The notes: a model not told the origin generated them from the letters alone. 64,000 bases of DNA from Ifrita kowaldi (GCA_013398055.1 VZRS01007512.1:4199-68198), one strand, 5' to 3'; positions 24,589 through 37,384 are shown, counted from the stretch's first letter. Numbers and translations are program-made.

Positions 24589-25074
24589 TCACAATCCAAG
24601 CCACATCCCAGGCCCCTTGCCGACGTGAACAGGCCCTGTAGGACTGTGCCTAGGCAGAGCAGAGCGGGTGTGCTGGGCTGGGGACAGAAAGGGGCATCGA
24701 CAAGTTAAATAAAGATGCTCATTAATTGCACCTGAGCATTGAACCCCTAACCATCGACATTGCTGGCTCTTCTTTCTCTGAAAGAAATTCCCAGGTGAAC
24801 AGGGGTAATTATCTCTTGGATGTCCAGGCCATGGCAGAGATCGTGGGACATTGTGCACCATGGCACGGACACCAGTCCTGCGGGAGGAGCTGTGCCTGGG
24901 CAGCGTGGGAACAAGTGTTTCAGTGCCACTTGGTTTCAGCAGCAGGAGCTGATCCTTGATCCTCTCATTTAGCACAAACCCTCCTCCAGCGCCGTGCAGT
25001 GAGGGCGTCCTGGACGTAAGACAGAACGACCTGCGGAAGGGTGTGACCGTCCTCTTTCCACAGTCCTGCTCCAT
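24589..25074 (-). other. Unassigned 161-codon open frame in a small GC/CpG-rich island (doubtful gene)
   Basis: On the minus strand an ATG at 25074-25072 has a favourable context (A at -3, G at +4). It opens 161 codons ending at 24589, and the frame also continues upstream without a stop to about 25167. A possible splice acceptor, a pyrimidine-rich stretch ending TCTCTAG, lies upstream at about 25159-25170. The region holds more than a dozen CpGs in about 490 bases, against very few in its surroundings. The product would be basic and rich in Pro, Arg, Ser, Cys and His, with no signal peptide, membrane segment or known domain. Such composition is also what chance frames in GC-rich DNA give. 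I do not recognise it as a gene. It could be an exon of a long non-coding RNA, an old repeat, or noise. Confidence 0.2.
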
Positions 25075-25076
25075 GG
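24590..25076. other. Small internal GC- and CpG-enriched island
   Basis: GC content rises clearly above the flanks, and CpGs such as GACGTG, GCGCCG and GGACGT are retained. It abuts the CR1 tail on its left and very AT-rich DNA on its right. It may be an alternative promoter or enhancer, or an unrecognised repeat. Nothing in the sequence decides between these. Confidence 0.5.
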
Positions 25077-25169
25077 TGTCAGCCTTGGAATACGTGCATT
25101 GAAGAGTACAATAACATTTTATGGAAACACTGGTGGTAGTGTTGTAGCTGAGGTGGGCTAGAGACACAA

Positions 25170-28100
25170 GAGCAGCACAGTTTGCAGGAAGAAATTCAAT
25201 TTTTTATTAATTAAGGAATAATGAAAAATAAATTTTTAATCCTCTGGCTCTAAATCATGCTCATGTTTCAAAACCAGGGTGGGGTTCTTTTGGAGTTAAA
25301 CAGCCCCAACCCCTGAAAAATTACAAAAGAAAGCCTTTCTTGTTTATGAAAGGATTGCTGCCAGAAAAATGTTTTTGCCAGTGCTGCGATCTGTCCAGGC
25401 TGTGTGGCAGGGGTACACCAACTGGATATGTTAACTGAGTAAGCTTTATTATTTCAGTGAATTTCAATTACTCTATCAAAATAAAACAAACTGCTCCTCT
25501 TAGGAATAAATAAAAAAATGTTGCACGAAAACTTAGAATGAAAGCCATCAATACCATGGTTTGATTTTAATTTAATCAAAGTTAAACCATGATAAGCACA
25601 AATGATAAATTAAGATAAGAACAAACAATGTTTATAAAATCAGCATAAGTCTTGGCTTGTAACTTGATATAAAAATAAGAAGTGAATAGGATATTCAGTA
25701 TTGCCAAGCTAGTAGATTTCCAAAGTTGAATATGGGATTAATCAGAGTCCATCAATCTTAATTTTCTGTCTGACCAAATACAAAGAAATTTTACTTTTTT
25801 AGCCTCATTGATTATTTTTGCCATTCACATTTCTTAGTTTGCACAAAACACTCGTGTACTGATACATTCCTGCTTTTAATGGGAATATTTTCTGTAAGAA
25901 ACTATGCAAAAAATAGATTTGACATTGCACTGCTTCTGTCTTCACAAGTCCTTCTTTATCTTCGCATCCATTAGCTGGCTGTTTGCAATATGGATTTATT
26001 TCAGTCTGCTTCTTATACCATCAAGGTCTTTAAATCAAGTTCTGCCCCTGTACATGAAAAGACTTCTTAATTTGCAGTTTCACATTATGCAGAGATTAAC
26101 AGTAGAAGGTTATTAACAGTGCAAGGTTATTAAGAGCATGTATAATATTATTTGAACGATAGCAGAATCCCATGGAATCCCATTTCAGTATAACTTTATT
26201 AGCGACAGAAGTATTCTGTGCTTTTTCCTAGAAGGGCCCATAATAAATTACTGCAAATCAGTATGCATTTTAATCTCCTTTTCAGCCAGCAGTTGACATT
26301 TTTGTGGTCTATTAGAGGCCATGGTTGCTCAGAGTAAGTGTTGAGAAATGAATGTACTTTACCATTGGCAAAGCTAATAATAGTATCGCTATTATTTCAA
26401 AGAATTTTCTTTCTGGTTTACTTAAAATCGTTGCAGATACATTTGGAAATTTTTGAGTTCAAGCCTAGCATTCAGTATGCTAATTTCCCAAACTCTGATG
26501 AGAGCCAGATCCTATAGTGTCTCACTTGAGCGTAATCCAGGAAGGAGAACAGGGGAAGCACAGAAGTTATATCAGTTAATTTGGTTTGTAAGGTGCTAGA
26601 GGTGATCATTTCTGGCTCTAAATGGGGCTTACAATTAGGCACTCTGAGATTTGTTACTAAGCCTCAGCAGAATGTCTTTGCCCCCCAAGCTCAGCTGACA
26701 TCAGGAATAGCTGAGGAGTGTGTCCCCTCTGCCTGGCCACAGGCACCCACATGGACAGCAACCCAACCAGAGCTGTGCCTAGGAAACCTCTCAAGATTGC
26801 TCACAACACCCTCCCCGATGGTTCCACCATCAAACCACACGGCAGGCGTAAACATCTTAAACTGCCTTGACTGTTTATAAAGTAATCATAAAGGTCTAAG
26901 CTCTTAATCAGCACCTGGGCTGCAAACACAGTAGACTTAGAGGAGTCCATTAACGCATCAAGAGCATACACCTACACACACCAAACAAAACTCTTCTTGT
27001 CCAAGCCAAGGTAATACTTTCCCTGTAAAGTTTCAAAATCTCACAGCTGTTCTCAATTCTTTTTCCTGTGAGACTTTCTCATAAATTTCTTGCAAAATCA
27101 ACCTAGGTGCACAAAGATGCACTTTAAAAAACACTTGTTCTAGTTTTCCACTAGAAAAATAAAAGAATGATTTGCACTTGAAGGATAGACGTATTGTAAT
27201 TTTGTAACCAAAATATCCTTAACCCTAGGAGCCTTGTTTTACCAGCACTTTGTTTATTTAAATTCCCTGCTGTTGCACAGCATCTGCAGCATATCCTGTG
27301 GGATGCTCATGTAGATGTGCCCCTGGCTGCTATCAGTGGTTTTTAATCTTCATATTGTCCAGCCCTACTCAGACAAGGGCTGTAGTGCAGTTCCAGACTT
27401 AATTTTCTCTGGTGACAAAACCAATTTAATAAATTTCAGTCCTTTCTCACCCCAGTTATTTGTTCCCTCCTTGTACCACAATATATTACCTCCTTAGCTG
27501 GGTCCGTGTTGCAGGACAAAGTGTGTTCAGTGCCATGCTCTAAATTAGATTAGTGAAATAATCTGTGTTGAAAAGACCCCCTTTTTTTTTTTTTTTCTTT
27601 CTGGAGCATTTTTCTTAGCTTAGAACATTTTGTTGAACCTATTGAGTAAAATCGTATCAATGACTTTGCTGGCAGAGTGAGGAGATAAATATCAGTAAGG
27701 CAATGGAAGCAAGCTGCTTGAGAGGAAAACATAGTCAGAAGGAAAATTGTTCATGGACCTCCATCCTTAGAGACCGGAGAACCAGGAACACCTGTTTTCT
27801 ATGATACGGAAACCCTGCAGTGCCAAACAGCCTTGAAAACAAATTTAGTCATAACTATGAAATCCACAGATATCACGAGCTCTTAAAGTCTAACCAGTAC
27901 TTCGGAATATTTATTCAGAACAGAAAATTGTTATTTGTTTCCTAATTTTATTGTTTATTCAGCTCTCAGCCTGGGTCCTGAATTTGCAGATCTGTAAGAG
28001 CTGACTTTGCACTTCCCATTTGAAAAGCTATTTTTTCTGATTCAGAAGAAGGTTCTGCACCCCCGTCAATCACAATGTTTTTGTTGCATGGTTTCTTTTT

Positions 28101-28285
28101 AGCTAAGAGTGTGATGTAAACTGACACGGAACAGACAAAGTCTTGAACATATAACCTGTGACATTTGTGAAACACAGAACTTCTGTACACAGTGCAAAGC
28201 AACAGCCAAGAAGTCCACGGCTGAGATCCCAACAAGTAATGGAAACCCTGGAGACACCTCTCTCACCTTTAGGCTTAGTTAACAG
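25170..28285. other. Non-coding AT-rich stretch, nothing recognised
   Basis: Open frames are below 100 codons and without motifs. An imperfect inverted repeat, CATGGTTT (25555-25562) with AAACCATG (25584-25591), also has GATT/AATC pairing inside. A T-run lies at about 27582-27596. No repeat family or RNA gene was identified. Confidence 0.6.
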
Positions 28286-28289
28286 GTGT

Positions 28290-28500
28290 GTAGGACATCC
28301 CTACCCCATGACCATGCAGGGCTGTGGGGGGCTGGGCTGTGACATCCCCAGGGCAGGAGCTGACAGTCCCGGGGGGCTGGAGTGGGGTCCTGGGCCCTGG
28401 GCAGGGTGGGGGGAGCCCTGGGTACGGGCAGGGAAGGGAGCTTCTCCATGCCCTTGGGGCCATGAGAGGCCAAGGGTCAGGTCAAGGAGTGATGGGGTGA
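28290..28500 (+). other. G-rich island with many G-runs (quadruplex-prone)
   Basis: The plus strand has at least ten runs of three or more G between about 28320 and 28440, many in the context CTGGG or CAGGG. Few CpGs are present, so it is G-skewed and not a classical CpG island. Minus-strand Pro-rich open frames of about 60-80 codons across it are a consequence of this skew. It could be a minisatellite-like remnant or a regulatory site. Confidence 0.6.
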
Positions 28501-30930
28501 GGGAGGATAATGTCATACAATAAATCTGCAAGAATGCATTTGGCATGGGTTAGGTGAGAAATTACAATGAAGAATCATAGCAGATTTAACAGTTTTCTGA
28601 ATGCAATTTGTTGTGATATTGATATAGAAATAAAATATACTCTATGCCTCCAAGACACAGAAAAGCAATCATAAAATTACTGCAACCAATAAACATACCA
28701 CAATGGAAACAGAAATGTAAAATAAATTTTTAAGGCCTTGTATTGCCTCCTGTGAGAGGAGGGGAGTCTGTTCTATTGTTATAAAAATCACAGAAAATAT
28801 TTTAGACAAAAGTTATTGCAAGTATATTTTCATTCAAGCCTCACTGATCCTGCCTCCTTCTTCCTCCCACTGCATTCCTGAGTTTAAAAAACAGAGTTTG
28901 ATATGTGGGTCTCTCATTGCTCACCTTTCCCTTTTATCTCATGGGTTTCTGTGGGATGTTAGTCCCCAAGGGGAAGATAAATATTTTGTCCCCTTCCACC
29001 TAATTCTGTGAATAGGTAAAGCTGTTTAAAAAAACATTAAAGTAAGTAGAGAGCCAATCAGTTGTCTGGGGCTTTTTCCTACCTTGAAGAAATAGTTTAG
29101 TGTTCTTACTGGAAGGTTTTCTGAAGGACAGAAAGTGCTCTGCAGCTTTCATGGCAGGGGGATGGGCAGTGCATTTCAGAAGGGCAGCACCCGGGTGTTT
29201 GGGCAGGCGTGCACACCCCAGTGTCCCAGCGCCCCTTCCCCGCCCGTCCCACCCACGTCTCTGCCACTGTGTGGCAAAGGAGACCGAGGAACCAGAGACA
29301 TTTACTTGCAGTGTTACATCAGCTCATCCCTAACAAACGTGTCCACCTACAAACCTCTGAATGGGAGGACTTTGTCCAGAGAAGCGCTGGGATGTGGGCA
29401 GGACCTGTCATACCTGTTACGCAGCTGCTGCCTTTATTGTGCTTTCTTCTGAGTTTCCTTCATTTCAGTTCTTTCAGCAGAGAAAACCTAGTCTCGCTTT
29501 TCTCCTTTGTAAACCCTACTGTACATTGTTTGGAAATGGTTATGAGAAGTGGCACTTGTTCTAAAATACAGGGTTTAACATTTTATTTTGAATTTGAGTG
29601 AGAATGGGTCCTTTGCAATTCTCTTACTGCTGCTTTTGGACAGTTTATATTTTATATGAGGCTGGATCACATCAAATAGCTGCAACATACTTTTTCCCCA
29701 GTGATAGTTTCTAATTACTGCTTAACTATAAAACTGAATGAGGAATTAGATGAGCAGTAGAACGACAGAGCTCAACAACAACATTCAAAATGAAAACTAA
29801 ACTCAGCCGGGAGGGGTGGGGGGAGGAAAACAACAACATGTGCAACCCATTTTATAATTCAGGACAGTCTTGAACATTTCAGCTATTGCTTCAGCTTGGC
29901 AGAACAAAAGGCAGAAAAAGGCAGATTACCAGAACACCCCAGCTTTAGGGTTTGTATGAAGACAAGGTGATTTATTTTGTTGACTTTCTCTACGGAGATT
30001 TATGTTCTGATTTGTTGATTTATAATTATGATAATGGTTCCATAGGTCTAATGCAAAAAGTCTTTCATTTCCAGGTATCACTTTCAAGCTGTCATTTCAC
30101 AATATGCAGTCCCTAACCACTCATTCCTGCTTCCCCATATTGTACCACCTCCACAGTTGTGTCAACACAACTGTTTGTGGAACTGCAATCTAAACTGGAT
30201 CACTGAACTGATTTGGATTACAAATAACATTTGCTTTGGAGGGGACAGGGCGTGGGAATGAGCAACTGGGGGCAGGAAAGGGCCGGCTGAGATGGAGAGG
30301 GGGAAAAAGAATGGGAACTCATTAAACTAGTCTTACCACTGAAGATGAATTATTGTGAAACTGAATTCATACTCACCCTTTAGATAGCACAGCCATGCGT
30401 TTCACCTAGTATTAATCAAATTAGACATATTGAATTCTTGTTCCCATTACATTTATTACAAACAAGAGGATAAATTCCACGAAGAGTTTATGAACCATCA
30501 GTCAAGACTACATTAATCCCATGTACTGTTCCTACTCTACCAAAGTCAGTAGCAAACATGGCTACTGCAGATGTCTAACACAAACCTCGGGGAGTTCAGT
30601 GAAGGTACACCTGGCTAAATAAGCAAGAGCCAGGGAGTGAGTTCTAGCCCTGATCTTAATCATTGCCAGTGATTTGATAGTTCCCTCCCCAGCTCTGCAC
30701 TGGCCTGTCACATCTTGCTTGTTAAGGCAATTCTTATATAAGAAGAACTAACCTGAAGCAATGTGGCTACAGGTCAGAGCAAACATGTGGACTTCAGGCC
30801 AGTTACTCATTCCTATCCCACTTTTGTTACGCAATATCAAGAGACCTGACCATCCTTCTTATGCTTTCAGAAGGCTTCAGGTCAGAATCCAGAAACTGGA
30901 TTGCCAAAACAAGTTATTCATATTTGAATG
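28501..30930. other. Non-coding stretch with a short CpG cluster at 29160-29300
   Basis: About seven CpGs fall within 100 bases (29188-29292) around CACCCGGGTG and a CCCCGCCCGTCCC block that resembles an Sp1/KLF-type GC box. Forward frames of 105-130 codons run through it but show no domain, and they overlap in two frames, which argues against coding. The rest is AT-rich without recognised content. Confidence 0.5.
30154..30173. repeat. Near-perfect 20-base palindrome, CAGTTGTGT / ACACAACTG
   Basis: The arms 30154-30162 and 30165-30173 are exact reverse complements separated by only two bases. It is better suited to cruciform extrusion or a symmetric protein site than to a hairpin loop. Confidence 0.88.
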
Positions 30931-31241
30931 AATACTGAAAGCTGGAGAGGGGCTTTTTACAAGGGCATGTAGAGATAAGACAAAGGACAGTGTCTTTAAA
31001 CTGAAGGAGGGTAGAATTAGATTAGATATTAAGAACAACTCCTTTACTGCAAGTGTGGTGAGGCACTGGAACAGGTTGTCCAGAGAAGATGCAGACCCCC
31101 AGCCCTGGAAGTGTTCAAGGCCAGGTTGGATGGTGCTCTGAGCAACCTGGTCTAGTGGGTGACATCCCTGCCCATGGTTGTTGGAACTAGATGATCTTTT
31201 AAGTCCTTTCCAACCCAAACCATTTCATGATTCCATGATTT
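30931..31241 (+). mobile_element. CR1 LINE 3' portion (end of ORF2 region and 3' UTR)
   Basis: The order of landmarks is that of avian CR1 read forward: GATAAGACAAAGGACAGTG, TTTAAACTGAAGGAGGGTAG, ACTGGAACAGGTTGTCCAGA, AAGTGTTCAAGGCCAGGTTG, GAACTAGATGATCTTTTAAG and CCTTTCCAACCCAAACC. It closes on the tail repeats TTTCATGATTCCATGATT. It is 5'-truncated at about 30931. A 113-codon antisense frame (30877-31218) is produced by the repeat and is not a gene. The tail is diverged, so the insertion is moderately old. Confidence 0.95.
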
Positions 31242-31384
31242 CACACAGAAAAGTGTAAGCAACACAAACATACTTGCAGCCCTGTATATTTTGCTTAAAA
31301 TAGATATGGAACTGAAGTATTTCAGGGACTGAATTAGAAGCTGATTATATGAAAAGATGATTCCTTCTTGTAAAAACTACCCAC

Positions 31385-31410
31385 TGATTACCCAGTGTGA
31401 TTACCCAGTG
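31385..31410. repeat. Perfect 13-base tandem duplication TGATTACCCAGTG
   Basis: Copies at 31385-31397 and 31398-31410 are identical. This suggests a recent local slippage or duplication. Confidence 0.95.
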
Positions 31411-33555
31411 ACCTGGCATAAAAATTTAATGACATCAGTACATTAAGTAAATTATTTCACAACCAGTTGAGTGACCTACATGCGATTCCTTATTTATAGC
31501 ACAAGTATCAACAGTACATAAAATTTTAATTAAACATACTAGATTGTTTCTCACAGGTTGATCAAAGAACTGCTAAAATAATTGCTAATATGTCATCAGC
31601 TTGAATAATGATTTTGACATATATTAAAATATTATTTCACGGATTTATGTCAGCTTTCTCCTAAAAAACAGTCTTATCCCAGCTGCCCTATCAATCCACA
31701 TAAATAAAAACCTAAGAAATTTGCTAACTTGTAACAGTGATACAGTGTAATAATCTGACTTCTGTTATCAAAACACCCTTGGGATTATGGGTAGAAGTAA
31801 GGTGTCTCTCTTCAATAGAAAAAGATAAGGTATTATGTCTTCTTGAGAAGAAAATCAGCACCAGCAAATTAGTATTTCCTAACTTCCAAGTAATTATTAT
31901 TTGACTAGCCGTTGACCCACAAGTAGTTGTGGTTTGCAGTCCAGCCTGTTCTGTAGTAGGACAGAACTAAGTACAGTCTAAGTTGAAATATCAGAGACAT
32001 GTTGAATGGAGAAAAAGAAGACAAGATTTATGATTTCTCTGAATGCCTGCTTGTGAACACTGCTGATAGTGGATAATGTTTATGGGCAGAGACATGCAGA
32101 TGCTCTTATTTAATCCTGCTTAAACAAAGGTTATTTTTTGACAAGATCATGATTGTCACTGCCATAGACCAATTAGTGCCCAATGTATTAACTTTTGACA
32201 AAAGTGCTATGTAATTCCTCATGCATTTGGGCTCCCATTGGAAGCATTTGACAGCAAATAATGCTCCAAAAATATTTAATCAAGCTTGAATTTACCAAGA
32301 GAACTACAGACATAACAGGTTTCCTTCTAGCACAGGATGTCATGGTATGCAACTTTTTCCTCCTGTATTGAGGTGGAGGAATGTGACTGTCCAACTCCTG
32401 CTCCTGATCATGAATGTCTTTATCCTGTTAATAAAAACCATCACTTTTCTCATTCCAGTTTCACCCACAGCTAACAGACAGATAAATAACAAAAACAGAA
32501 TTTACAATACAAAAAATCACACTGCAATTTTTTTGCACAGAAGTAATTGCCACATTCTGATTAGATACAGCCTGTATCCTTTCAGAGCAATGAATCTACA
32601 CCCTCAGCCTCAAAGAACAGTTACAGAAGGGAATGAAAGTATTTGCTTTCGTGCAAATGCCTCCACATTTTTATTAGATCTGAACAATGTGGTCATAATG
32701 GAAAAAAAGATCCGGTGAACAACAGCTCTGTAAGCGTGCTGTATGAGGAGACATGTATGAGGATTTCAAAGACTGTGATTTATCTGACTCTTAGAAGAGG
32801 AATAAACAGAGCAGAATGATTTTCCCAGTTCTGAACAGGAAGACCTGCATTGTCTAGAGTGGCATGCGATTTCTGCCCCAGGGTTTCACACTACAAAGTG
32901 TTTATCTTCAAGATTTTTACTTTCATGTTCAACCTCACAGTGTGGTGCCACAAACAATTTTTCAGCAGTGCTGAGGGTCTGTTTTCAGCCTCATGCCACA
33001 GTGCAAGGCGGCAGGAGAAAAAAGGGAAAAGAGTATCTGAAGACAGTTTTTTCAACGAGGACTTTATGCCATGAACACACATCTTGGATACCTTTTCAGG
33101 TATTCACATTAGGCAAATCAAGAGAATGAAAATATAAGTTCTTAAAAATTCATACCTTTTAATAACAGCTCAGAATAAACTGTCAAAGACTAACACAACG
33201 AAATTCATTAGTCACAAAAAAAAAATCCTAAAGGTAAAGTATGCCACCCAAGAAGTATAAAGATTATTCTTTATGGATTTTGTTCCGTCTTAAGCAAGAA
33301 ATTGTGTTCTAATTGTCTTTTCTGATGTACAGATATCAGTTTCTTCTTGTAGGCATTAAAAAACTCTCTAGAAAAGTGCGGGGTTCCATAAATAAAACAA
33401 AGAAAATAAAACCTACACTACATTCCTGGCAAGTCCGACCAGAGAGTTTTTAAAGCTGTGACTGAAGTCACTGCAGACAACAGCTGAAGTTACTGAAAAA
33501 TAAATTAATTGTTGAAACAGATGGCAGAAATTATATTCCCTTACACATGGAAAAA

Positions 33556-33613
33556 CAAAGTGAGAATTATTTGTTATCTGGAAGCAAAGTGAGAACTATT
33601 TGTTACCTAGAAG
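33556..33613. repeat. 29-base tandem duplication, two copies
   Basis: The units 33556-33584 and 33585-33613 match at 26 of 29 positions. All three differences are transitions. A 77-codon frame runs through both copies but has no other support. Confidence 0.93.
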
Positions 33614-36600
33614 CTGTGGATTTAAGCCAGTTTTCCAGCAACTTCATAACTAATAAATTTTATACAAAGCACAGGATATCCTGTGTTTCTAAATTTATAA
33701 TGGGAAAAAAGTCAGCAATACTGTCCAAATACTTATATTTTACTTCAAAATTTAGCTGCAAGGTAACAGTACTGGTTTAGATTCAGTTTAAAAGTTACTT
33801 TCAAAAACTCCAGCATACTGAATGGGGAGCACCATAAACCCCATTCAAGTATCAGTGAAAAGCTCAACACAGTTTTATTAGTCATTAAGAGTAGTACTCT
33901 CAGTTTCCCTAGTGTGACTCATGAAGCCAAGTAGGCAATTATGTAAGACAGCTTTTGGTTAAGTATAGAATGAAATAAAATGGATCATTATAGTTACAAA
34001 AATCTCAGACCACTATGAAATGCTATGTTGTTTGCTCCCATCAGCTTCAGTAAGTATTCAGTGTTGGCTGTATCTCAAAAATTAGGGCTTGTTTTGCTAA
34101 AAGTTATGTTGATAATTTTTATAGCCAGATTACTGTGTATTGCTAAAATTTATTAAAAGTAAATTGAATGATACGAATAAGAATCCAGGAGAACAAAGGG
34201 AACAAGATGCTCCAGGACAAGTTTCCTGTGTAGTGTAAATTGGAAGAGTTTCTAGATTTCAAAGACTGCATATTAACCCATATCTGCTAAAGACTTTATT
34301 CTTTAAGTAGACAGATGCAGACAACACTTCAGTGAATTTGTTTTTCTGCTGAGGGTCTACATACAGATTCCTGCTCATCTCACCCATTCCCACTTACAAC
34401 AATCTGCATGTTCAGAACCCACCCAATGTGATCAAGAGTGCGGAAATGAAAGTCATAAGTTGTCAAGAATCAGAGACCTGGAACTCTGGGAAAGGAATTT
34501 TTCTTCCCATGTTTTGTTGCACTTGAGGTCTTACCTATCGAGAATATTTTTCCAGTCTTCAAGCAGGAGCTTGGCAGTTTTCTTTCAGAAAAGCAGCAGT
34601 TTGGCCATGGTCCCCTGGCAGCAGGATCATGGTTGCTGCAGAGCACAAAGAAGGCCTCAGAGGCCAAACCGCTGTGCTCACTTCCCCATCACAATGAGTT
34701 GCCATCTGAAAGGTGCCAGATCAACAAAACTAGAAATTCAGGTAAACAGTGGGCTAATAGAAAAGCAACGGGTTTTTAACTGCTTTTTCAAATATATCCA
34801 GAAGGAGATGGTGCCCATGTATATCGCCAGAGGTTGATTCCTCGCCAGTAAATCCTGTAGAAGTATGGCAACTGGCAGAAAAAAGACAAATTTCATGTCT
34901 GAAGAAGTGTGATGCAGAGTAATGACAAGGATAGGCTGAATTGTTAAGAAATTAATGTATTTCAAAGTGTATATTTCAGACCTGAGGTCACTTCAAGAGG
35001 GCCTTGGGAATAACTTAATGAAGTAACTTCACTGGAGAATGACCTGAAATATGTGGGTAAGCACTTATATTTTGTCCTCTCAATCTAGTATCTGAGGAAA
35101 TAAAAAAACTTTAGCAAGAGTCTGAGAGAAGTGATCCCAAACTTTTAGGATCAGATCTGCCTGTTCTTAACCCTTTAATTTTATTTGCAGACTGCCCTAT
35201 GCCCTTTTATTATGAAGGTTCGTGGCAGGCAGTTTAAATGTTACCAAGGACCAGATGCAGACAACTTACCACAGTCTTTTCTTACACACTCAGTGAATGG
35301 CATAATTTTAATCAACAGCTGATTATAATTTAAAAATATTTTATTTTACAGAGAACTTATTGGACTACTTTCAATGGTCCTGAAATAGAGCTGCAGTGAT
35401 GGCTCAAGGTCCTAGTCTTGAATAATGGTTCATGTGATAAAGTCTATCTCTACAAGGAAGTCTAGACCTGTCTTCCTGAACCTCATCCTCCAAACCACCA
35501 CCTGTAGCTGACATACCAGGAATTTTGTTTGCTGTCTTTGGAGCCGAGCAGCTATTTTAACACTTTTGCTTAAATTCTTCATAATTTTAAATAGCACTTC
35601 ACTAAATTTTTCTTTAAAAATAGTCTTAGCTATTCACTAGATGAGACCATCAGGGAAAGCTTTATCTCTCTTCTCCCTTCTTTGCTGAAAACTGACAACA
35701 GTTATTAAGAGATAAAGTGAATTGTGATAAGCATTTTCACTTTGTGACATCAAAATTTCTCTTCACATTTGGTAGGAAAAACTAATTACTTAATTTAGTC
35801 ATTATGAGGTACATTTTAGAAGTGAAAAATGCATACATTTGAGAAACTGCAAAACAAAATATGTCACTGAAATTAAGTTAGAGGGTACCAATGTCACATG
35901 AGGCAGAGGAGCTGGTAGGGGACACTTTACATTCTGCATCTAGTCACCTGGCATGTGTCAGGATCTTCAAGGTTACCCCTCGTCACATGAGAGGCATCGG
36001 TTTCCACTGAGCATGGGAGCTACTATTACAGCAAGCTTAAACCCAGAATGGTTATGCTCCCCCATTCGTAGCAGTATTTAAAGTATTTGTGCCTATCTTA
36101 TAAGCTTTTCCTGGCCTAAAGACTTTGCTGTTTTACGGTGCAGGGTACAGTGTGTACTGTGCCCTGGAATATCTACTGTCTGTACTTCACATACAGCTGA
36201 GACATGAATCAGTCCATAGTAAGTCAATTACTACATTACGGGTTTTCCCTTGTCTATAGATTTCTTTCTACCCATGTTAGAATAGCTAAATCTTTGTCTC
36301 TACTTTTATTAAACCTAAACCTTGCAGATATTTTGTCTTAGTTGCCTCATATATTTTGTATTAAACTGAGGTATAATAATAATAATTTTTAAAAATTCTT
36401 TTATCTTCTTTGAAAATTGATACTCCCTCTCCCCCTTGAAATATACAGCTATTTAAGAGACTTCTGAACATATGATCTTGAAAGACTTTTGGCACACAAT
36501 AACAGCATTTGAACTCTGAAACAAAATCACCTTACAATATCATAAATTATTGAGTGTTGACATTCGTATCACACAGCCTGTTTCTAAAGCTCCAAGAAAC

Positions 36601-36637
36601 AGGTCCATATGTCTTTTGAACTCATGGATATTTTCTC

Positions 36638-36680
36638 TATCATAATATATTATATATATAATTATCATAATATATTATAC
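36638..36680. repeat. AT-rich direct repeat around TATCATAATATATTATA
   Basis: The word ATCATAATATATTATA occurs twice (starting near 36639 and 36663) around a TATATATA core, and is itself close to palindromic. This is a typical AT microsatellite with cruciform potential. Confidence 0.8.
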
Positions 36681-37384
36681 AGTACTTTGGGACAATCAAT
36701 GAATCAATAAACCACACTATTTGCAAAAAACCCCTTATTTTCATGTCATTAATTGAAAGAAGTCAATGGGCTGCTTTTCAATGGTACTCACCACCTAGCA
36801 GCACCCAGTCCCTCTGGACAGAGTGGAAAGATGTCTCATTGGAGTAAAAATATTACTTTAGAAGCAAGACCTTCTCAGTACTAATTTTAAAAGATCTGGA
36901 AAAGGCAATTATATTACTATGCACATACTTAAGTGCATATATGTTGGGTTTGTACTATGCCATTTATTTATAAGTGGTATAATGTATATTGTAATATCAT
37001 TATTGATATAACTCGGGAAATTTGTGGACTATATCACATATACAGACATCCTTGTGAGGCTGATAACAGAATGAATGAGGAACACAAAAATACAGTCTGT
37101 GTGTCTGCGTTAGTGATTTAATGTACCAGAGAAATACGCATTTGCCTTTCTTTTCTGCTTAGGGATGTGATATACAGCAAAGCACATCACTGGTGCTCAG
37201 AGCAGATTCCCTCCAGAGGTAATAAAGGTTGAAGAAACACAGAGGGCTCAGGGCAGCTCATGTGAAGTGTGAGCTCAGGGTCCTCCAGCAGTCACCTGCC
37301 ATGCACATACTGTGTGTGCCACGGGCCACAAACCTTGCTGTTGTTCTGGCTACTACTGGAAGGCATTTAAAGAATTGTGTAATT

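Larger units (their letters stand above)
31242..37384. other. Non-coding AT-rich stretch with two small tandem duplications
   Basis: There is no defensible exon. The longest frames, 123 codons at 32347-32718 and 125 codons at 34460-34837, have no recognised domain. The first has a true ATG and a hydrophobic stretch near its start, which is not enough to call a gene. Short duplications at 31385-31410 and 33556-33613 are listed separately. An AT-dinucleotide palindrome-rich patch lies at 36638-36680, and a (TAA)n run at about 36372-36386. Confidence 0.6.

Noticed and set aside
28275..28546. Proline-rich minus-strand frames
   Set aside because: They follow directly from the G-rich plus strand and occur in several frames at once.
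30877..31218. 113-codon minus-strand open frame
   Set aside because: It is the antisense of a CR1 3' part.
32347..32718. 123-codon forward open frame with a true ATG and a hydrophobic stretch near its start
   Set aside because: No known domain or signal peptide cleavage pattern. The length is within what chance can give in 64 kb over six frames, and no promoter or splice context is visible.
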